From positions 1 to 15,990 of the forward strand of contig JANLQJ010000190.1 in NCBI GenBank assembly GCA_031367715.1: a stretch of DNA of 15,990 bases. The letters are read 5' to 3'. This document shows, piece after piece, positions 13,721 through 15,990 of the stretch (its first letter is position 1; each line of letters begins with the position of its first letter). The notes below the pieces were generated by a model. The model was given only the letters and a program-made list of their open reading frames with translations, ran no database searches and had not been told where the DNA came from. Source of the DNA: JANYHF01 sp031367715 (lineage in GTDB: Bacteria; Pseudomonadota; Alphaproteobacteria; Rhizobiales; Hyphomicrobiaceae). Made by a program: the position numbers and the translations under genes.

Positions 13721-14992
13721 GTGACCGACTTGCACAAATTCTACCGGCAGGCACTGACGGCGATGGCGGTCCGGCGCCTCAAGATACCCGGCCGCTATGG
13801 TGACGGCAATGGACTCTATTTGGTTGTCGACCCCTCCGGCGCCAGACGCTGGTTGCTGCGCATTCACGTCAGAGGGCGCCGACGGGATATCGGTCTCGGC
13901 AGTGCCCTCCTGGTGTCTCTGGCTGCTGCCCGCGACATCGCGATCGACATGAGGCGTCTGGCCCGTGACGGCGGCGACCCGATCGCGGAACGCCGCCGAC
14001 GCCGCGCCATCGCGCCAACGTTCAAAGAGGCGGCCGCAAGGGTTCATGCCGAGACCGTCGCGAGTTGGAAGAATGAACGGCATGCCGCATCTTGGCTCAC
14101 ATCACTGGAAACCTACGCGGCGCCGGTCATCGGCCACCATCCCGTCGATCAAATCGAGACTTCGGACATCCAAAGAGTACTTGCCCCGATCTGGCTGACC
14201 AAGTCCGAAACCGCCCGACGGGTTCGCCAACGCATGCACGCCGTCTTCGACTGGGCCCGCGTCGCCTATGGATTACAACTCACAAATCCCGTTGACGGTG
14301 TGGAACGCGGCTTGCCGAAGCAATCTGATCGCGGCGACCATCTCGCGGCGATGCCCTATGTAGAGGTGCCAGCTTTCGTGGCGAAGCTGCGCGAGAGATC
14401 TGGACGCACTGTCGGGCTACTCGCTTTCGAATTTCTGATCCTGACGGCCTGCCGGACCAACGAGGTCTTGGGAGCGGTTTGGCAAGAGATTGATCTCACC
14501 ACGGCAACTTGGACCATCCCGGCGCGCCGCATGAAGGCCGGAGCAATTCACATCGTCCCGCTGTCGCAGCACGCTCAAACGCTGCTGGCCAAGCTCAGGC
14601 CCGTTTCTGGCGACGGTGGGCTCGTGTTTCCAGGACAAAAGGACGGCAAGCCGTTGTCCAACATGGTCTTCCTCATGGCGCTGCGGCGCATGGAACTCAA
14701 CGTGACGGCCCATGGGTTCCGATCGTCGTTTCGCGATTGGGCTGCCGAAGAAACGTCCTTCCCAAACTTCGTCGTCGAAAAAGCATTGGCCCATGCCGTC
14801 GCAAACCAGGTCGAAGCCGCCTATCGGCGCGGCGACCTGCTGAATAAGAGGCGTGAGTTGATGGAAACTTGGGCGAACTATTGCGACGGCCGACTGGGCA
14901 GGTCGCGCAGTCCCGACCCTCAGCTTCAACTCAAAATGCAATTGGATGATTTACCACCCACCCCCGATGGAAACAATGCAGTCATCGAATGA
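13721..14992 (+). CDS. P4-type tyrosine integrase
   Basis: A site-specific recombinase of the P4 integrase class, about 423 residues from the chosen GTG. The N-terminal arm-binding (DUF4102) domain begins near LKIPGRYGDGNGLYLVVD and includes RRWLLRIHVRGRRRDIGLG. A core-binding region follows (TFKEAAARVHAETVASWKNE). The catalytic domain has R245 (TACRTNEVLG), K272 (ARRMKAG), H331-x-x-R334 (AHGFRSSFRDW), H358 (ALAHAV) and the nucleophile Y368 (EAAYRRGDLL), then the usual DLLNKRRELMETWANY. All catalytic residues are present, so it may be active. The start is unsure: an in-frame ATG at 13619 overlaps a TTGACA and the repeats at 13653-13686, so I prefer the GTG at 13721; a TTG at 13730 or ATG at 13763 are alternatives. 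It points away from the tRNA fragment. Confidence 0.92.
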   Translation: MTDLHKFYRQALTAMAVRRLKIPGRYGDGNGLYLVVDPSGARRWLLRIHVRGRRRDIGLGSALLVSLAAARDIAIDMRRLARDGGDPIAERRRRRAIAPTFKEAAARVHAETVASWKNERHAASWLTSLETYAAPVIGHHPVDQIETSDIQRVLAPIWLTKSETARRVRQRMHAVFDWARVAYGLQLTNPVDGVERGLPKQSDRGDHLAAMPYVEVPAFVAKLRERSGRTVGLLAFEFLILTACRTNEVLGAVWQEIDLTTATWTIPARRMKAGAIHIVPLSQHAQTLLAKLRPVSGDGGLVFPGQKDGKPLSNMVFLMALRRMELNVTAHGFRSSFRDWAAEETSFPNFVVEKALAHAVANQVEAAYRRGDLLNKRRELMETWANYCDGRLGRSRSPDPQLQLKMQLDDLPPTPDGNNAVIE

Positions 14993-15109
14993 GACAGTAT
15001 CGACGGACCAACTCCGCTCAGACGGATGGAAGCAAGAAGGATATGCCGGATTTTCCAGGACTCAAGCGGTTGATTGCCTGTTCAAGTTGCTATTTCGACG
15101 ACATTCAGT

Positions 15110-15138
15110 CTGAGGCGGTCCCTAAGTCACCGCCTCAG
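15110..15138 (+). terminator. Hairpin downstream of the integrase
   Basis: A perfect 10-bp stem, CTGAGGCGGT (15110-15119) and ACCGCCTCAG (15129-15138), with a 9-base loop, lies 118 bases after the integrase stop and 46 bases before the end of the convergent alpA-like gene. No T tract follows on either strand, so termination would be weak or factor-assisted. It is placed where a bidirectional terminator would be useful. Confidence 0.5.
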
Positions 15139-15184
15139 TCTCTACGGCGTGTCGGTACTGATTGTAGTCTTTTGAAAACCTCAG

Positions 15185-15424
15185 CTACTCAGGCCGGGTC
15201 TTGATCCAGGCGCGGACGTCTGAGGCGCGCCATGCGACCCGGCCAGGGCCAAGGTGGCGCTGCCGGGGGAAGAGCCCCAGCTCGACATATTTGTAGATCG
15301 ACGCCCGCGACAACCCTGTTTTCGTCTTGACGACATTGACGCTCCAGAGTTCCTCGTCAATCAAGGGTGTGGGAGGCGATGGCTGACGGTTGGGCAAATC
15401 GAAGAGATCATCCATTCCCATCAT
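15185..15424 (-). CDS. AlpA-family excisionase/transcription regulator
   Basis: A small helix-turn-helix protein of the AlpA/excisionase (MerR-like winged helix) type. The core is WSVNVVKTKTGLSRASIYKY, then VELGLFPRQRHLGPGRVAWR, ending SDVRAWIKTRPE. The TGLSRASIYKYVELG helix-turn-helix and the R-x-V-x-W-R-x-S-D-V-x-A-W wing are typical. In P4-like elements such proteins drive integrase expression or act as recombination directionality factors. From the ATG at 15424 it has 79 residues, a usual family length; other in-frame ATGs at 15415 and 15469 are possible and the open frame extends to 15562. An 18-residue N-terminal piece (MMGMDDLFDLPNRQPSPP) is not part of the family core. It is convergent with the integrase, which suggests they form a control pair of the same element. 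Confidence 0.85.
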   Translation of the reverse strand: MMGMDDLFDLPNRQPSPPTPLIDEELWSVNVVKTKTGLSRASIYKYVELGLFPRQRHLGPGRVAWRASDVRAWIKTRPE

Positions 15425-15697
15425 GTCCCGACGGACCCTTTGAGGCCGATTGGGACGCTTAACATGCATGGCTGGCGTCCGGTCCAGGCGCGTCCAAATC
15501 GATCTGTCGCTTAGCGTGGCCGAGCAAAGCAGCGGTCGGCGCCGCAGGAAATGGGCTCGCACGCGTCGAGTGATTTTCTGGATCGGCCCGCCCCAGCTCG
15601 CCGCGAGAGCCGATGAGCAGCCTGGCCCCAGCTTTTGAAAAGTTGTTTGCGCTGAGAGGTCTTGTGAAGCATCCGTCTCTCTTCACGCGTGGCTGGA

Positions 15698-15831
15698 AGC
15701 GGCTACGGCCGCTACTCCCAGTAGCGGTACTGGAAAACAGCCTCTGATTCTGTCGATACATTTCGCACTCATGATTTGGATTTTTTTAAGAAACAGTATT
15801 ATTGCACATAAATTACAGTAGCGGCAACTGG
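15698..15831. repeat. AGTAGCGG repeat and interlocked palindromes
   Basis: The 8-mer AGTAGCGG occurs three times: inverted at 15709-15716, direct at 15720-15727 and direct at 15817-15824. The last two extend to AGTAGCGGTACTGG and AGTAGCGGCAACTGG. They build three overlapping hairpins: AGCGGC/GCCGCT (15698-15713), CCGCTACT/AGTAGCGG (15709-15727) and CCAGTA/TACTGG (15718-15733). The AT-rich spacer sits between the second and third copies. This fits protein-binding sites of a mobile element (excisionase, relaxase or replication initiator); which is unknown. Confidence 0.6.
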
Positions 15832-15967
15832 CAATCGCGAGAATTAGTGGGAATATGCGGGACGTTTATTGACGATGTACAATACCATCGGAAGCACGCT
15901 GGCTTGATACGCCGGGGCCGCCGCCCGGGCAGCGGTCTCTCCCCCATCCCCCAGGAGCCGTCGTCGC

Positions 15968-15989
15968 TCGCTCGCCCATAGGCGAGCGA
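15968..15989. terminator. Terminal 9-bp GC-rich hairpin
   Basis: TCGCTCGCC (15968-15976) and GGCGAGCGA (15981-15989) form a perfect stem with a CATA loop, one base before the window ends. It could be a terminator for a gene to the right on the minus strand or for plus-strand transcription; the flanking sequence needed to judge is outside the window. Confidence 0.35.
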
Positions 15990-15990
15990 C

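Larger units (their letters stand above)
15425..15990. other. Non-coding, palindrome-rich right end
   Basis: No convincing gene lies here. A 100-residue minus-strand frame (15459-15761) has no family features and overlaps the palindromes. The tract from about 15740 to 15890 is clearly more AT-rich than its surroundings and includes seven consecutive T (15781-15787). Short stems abound: GTGAAG/CTTCAC (15664-15669, 15681-15686), the AGTAGCGG group (15698-15831) and a terminal GC hairpin. This suggests a control region for alpA and for a gene starting beyond the window. Confidence 0.5.

Noticed and set aside
14989..15204. 71-residue frame overlapping the integrase stop (ATGA)
   Set aside because: The overlap looks like coupling, but the protein has no recognisable pattern, spans the 15110-15138 hairpin and runs into the alpA-like gene end.
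15459..15761. 100-residue minus-strand frame upstream of the alpA-like gene
   Set aside because: It has no family features, overlaps the palindromes and another frame of the alpA-like open frame.
1..15990. CRISPR array, toxin-antitoxin pair or defence system
   Set aside because: No regularly spaced repeats, cas-like genes or paired small toxin/antitoxin genes were seen on either strand.

Overview
The window looks like chromosomal DNA of a GC-rich alphaproteobacterium, most likely Hyphomicrobiales (rhizobia-related). The evidence is a GapR/DUF2312 nucleoid protein (an alphaproteobacterial family), a DUF1244 protein, and a glycerate kinase - DUF1036 - pyruvate kinase operon, an order I associate with rhizobial genomes. 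The genus cannot be fixed from the sequence alone. I see no CRISPR array, no rRNA, no complete tRNA and no insertion sequence.

Region 1 (1-2964): a GNAT acetyltransferase on the minus strand diverges from a chromate-resistance operon, a rhodanese-ChrB fusion followed 10 bases later by a full-length ChrA transporter. A candidate promoter with an inverted repeat between its -35 and -10 lies in the divergent gap. Region 2 (2967-6919) is housekeeping. A minus-strand pair (DUF1244, then GapR) is followed, divergently, by a plus-strand operon of glycerate 2-kinase, secreted DUF1036 protein and pyruvate kinase, with overlapping genes. This operon links glycerate/hydroxypyruvate use to lower glycolysis. 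The GapR start is preceded by nested TTGGAA palindromes.

Region 3 (6980-10044): a large membrane-anchored patatin-like hydrolase on the minus strand, a gene-poor 440-base gap, and a small hydrophobic membrane protein. Region 4 (10057-13377): a minus-strand catabolic cassette of two different Gfo/Idh/MocA oxidoreductases flanking an IolE-like sugar isomerase/epimerase. This looks like an oxidise/isomerise/reduce sugar or polyol pathway of unknown substrate, with no transporter in view.

Region 5 (13511-15990) looks like one end of an integrated element. It holds a 25-base 3' end of a tRNA (or tmRNA) gene on the minus strand, repeats resembling integrase arm-type sites, a P4-type tyrosine integrase with all catalytic residues visible, an AlpA-type excisionase/regulator, and an AT-rich tract with repeated AGTAGCGG palindromes. 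The fragment's orientation predicts that the element continues to the right, with an intact tRNA/tmRNA gene at its far end. No clearly new system is proven. The best leads are the palindromic control region of the element, the orphan sugar cassette, the patatin-like membrane protein with two CxxC pairs, and the operator-like repeats before gapR and in the chromate promoter.
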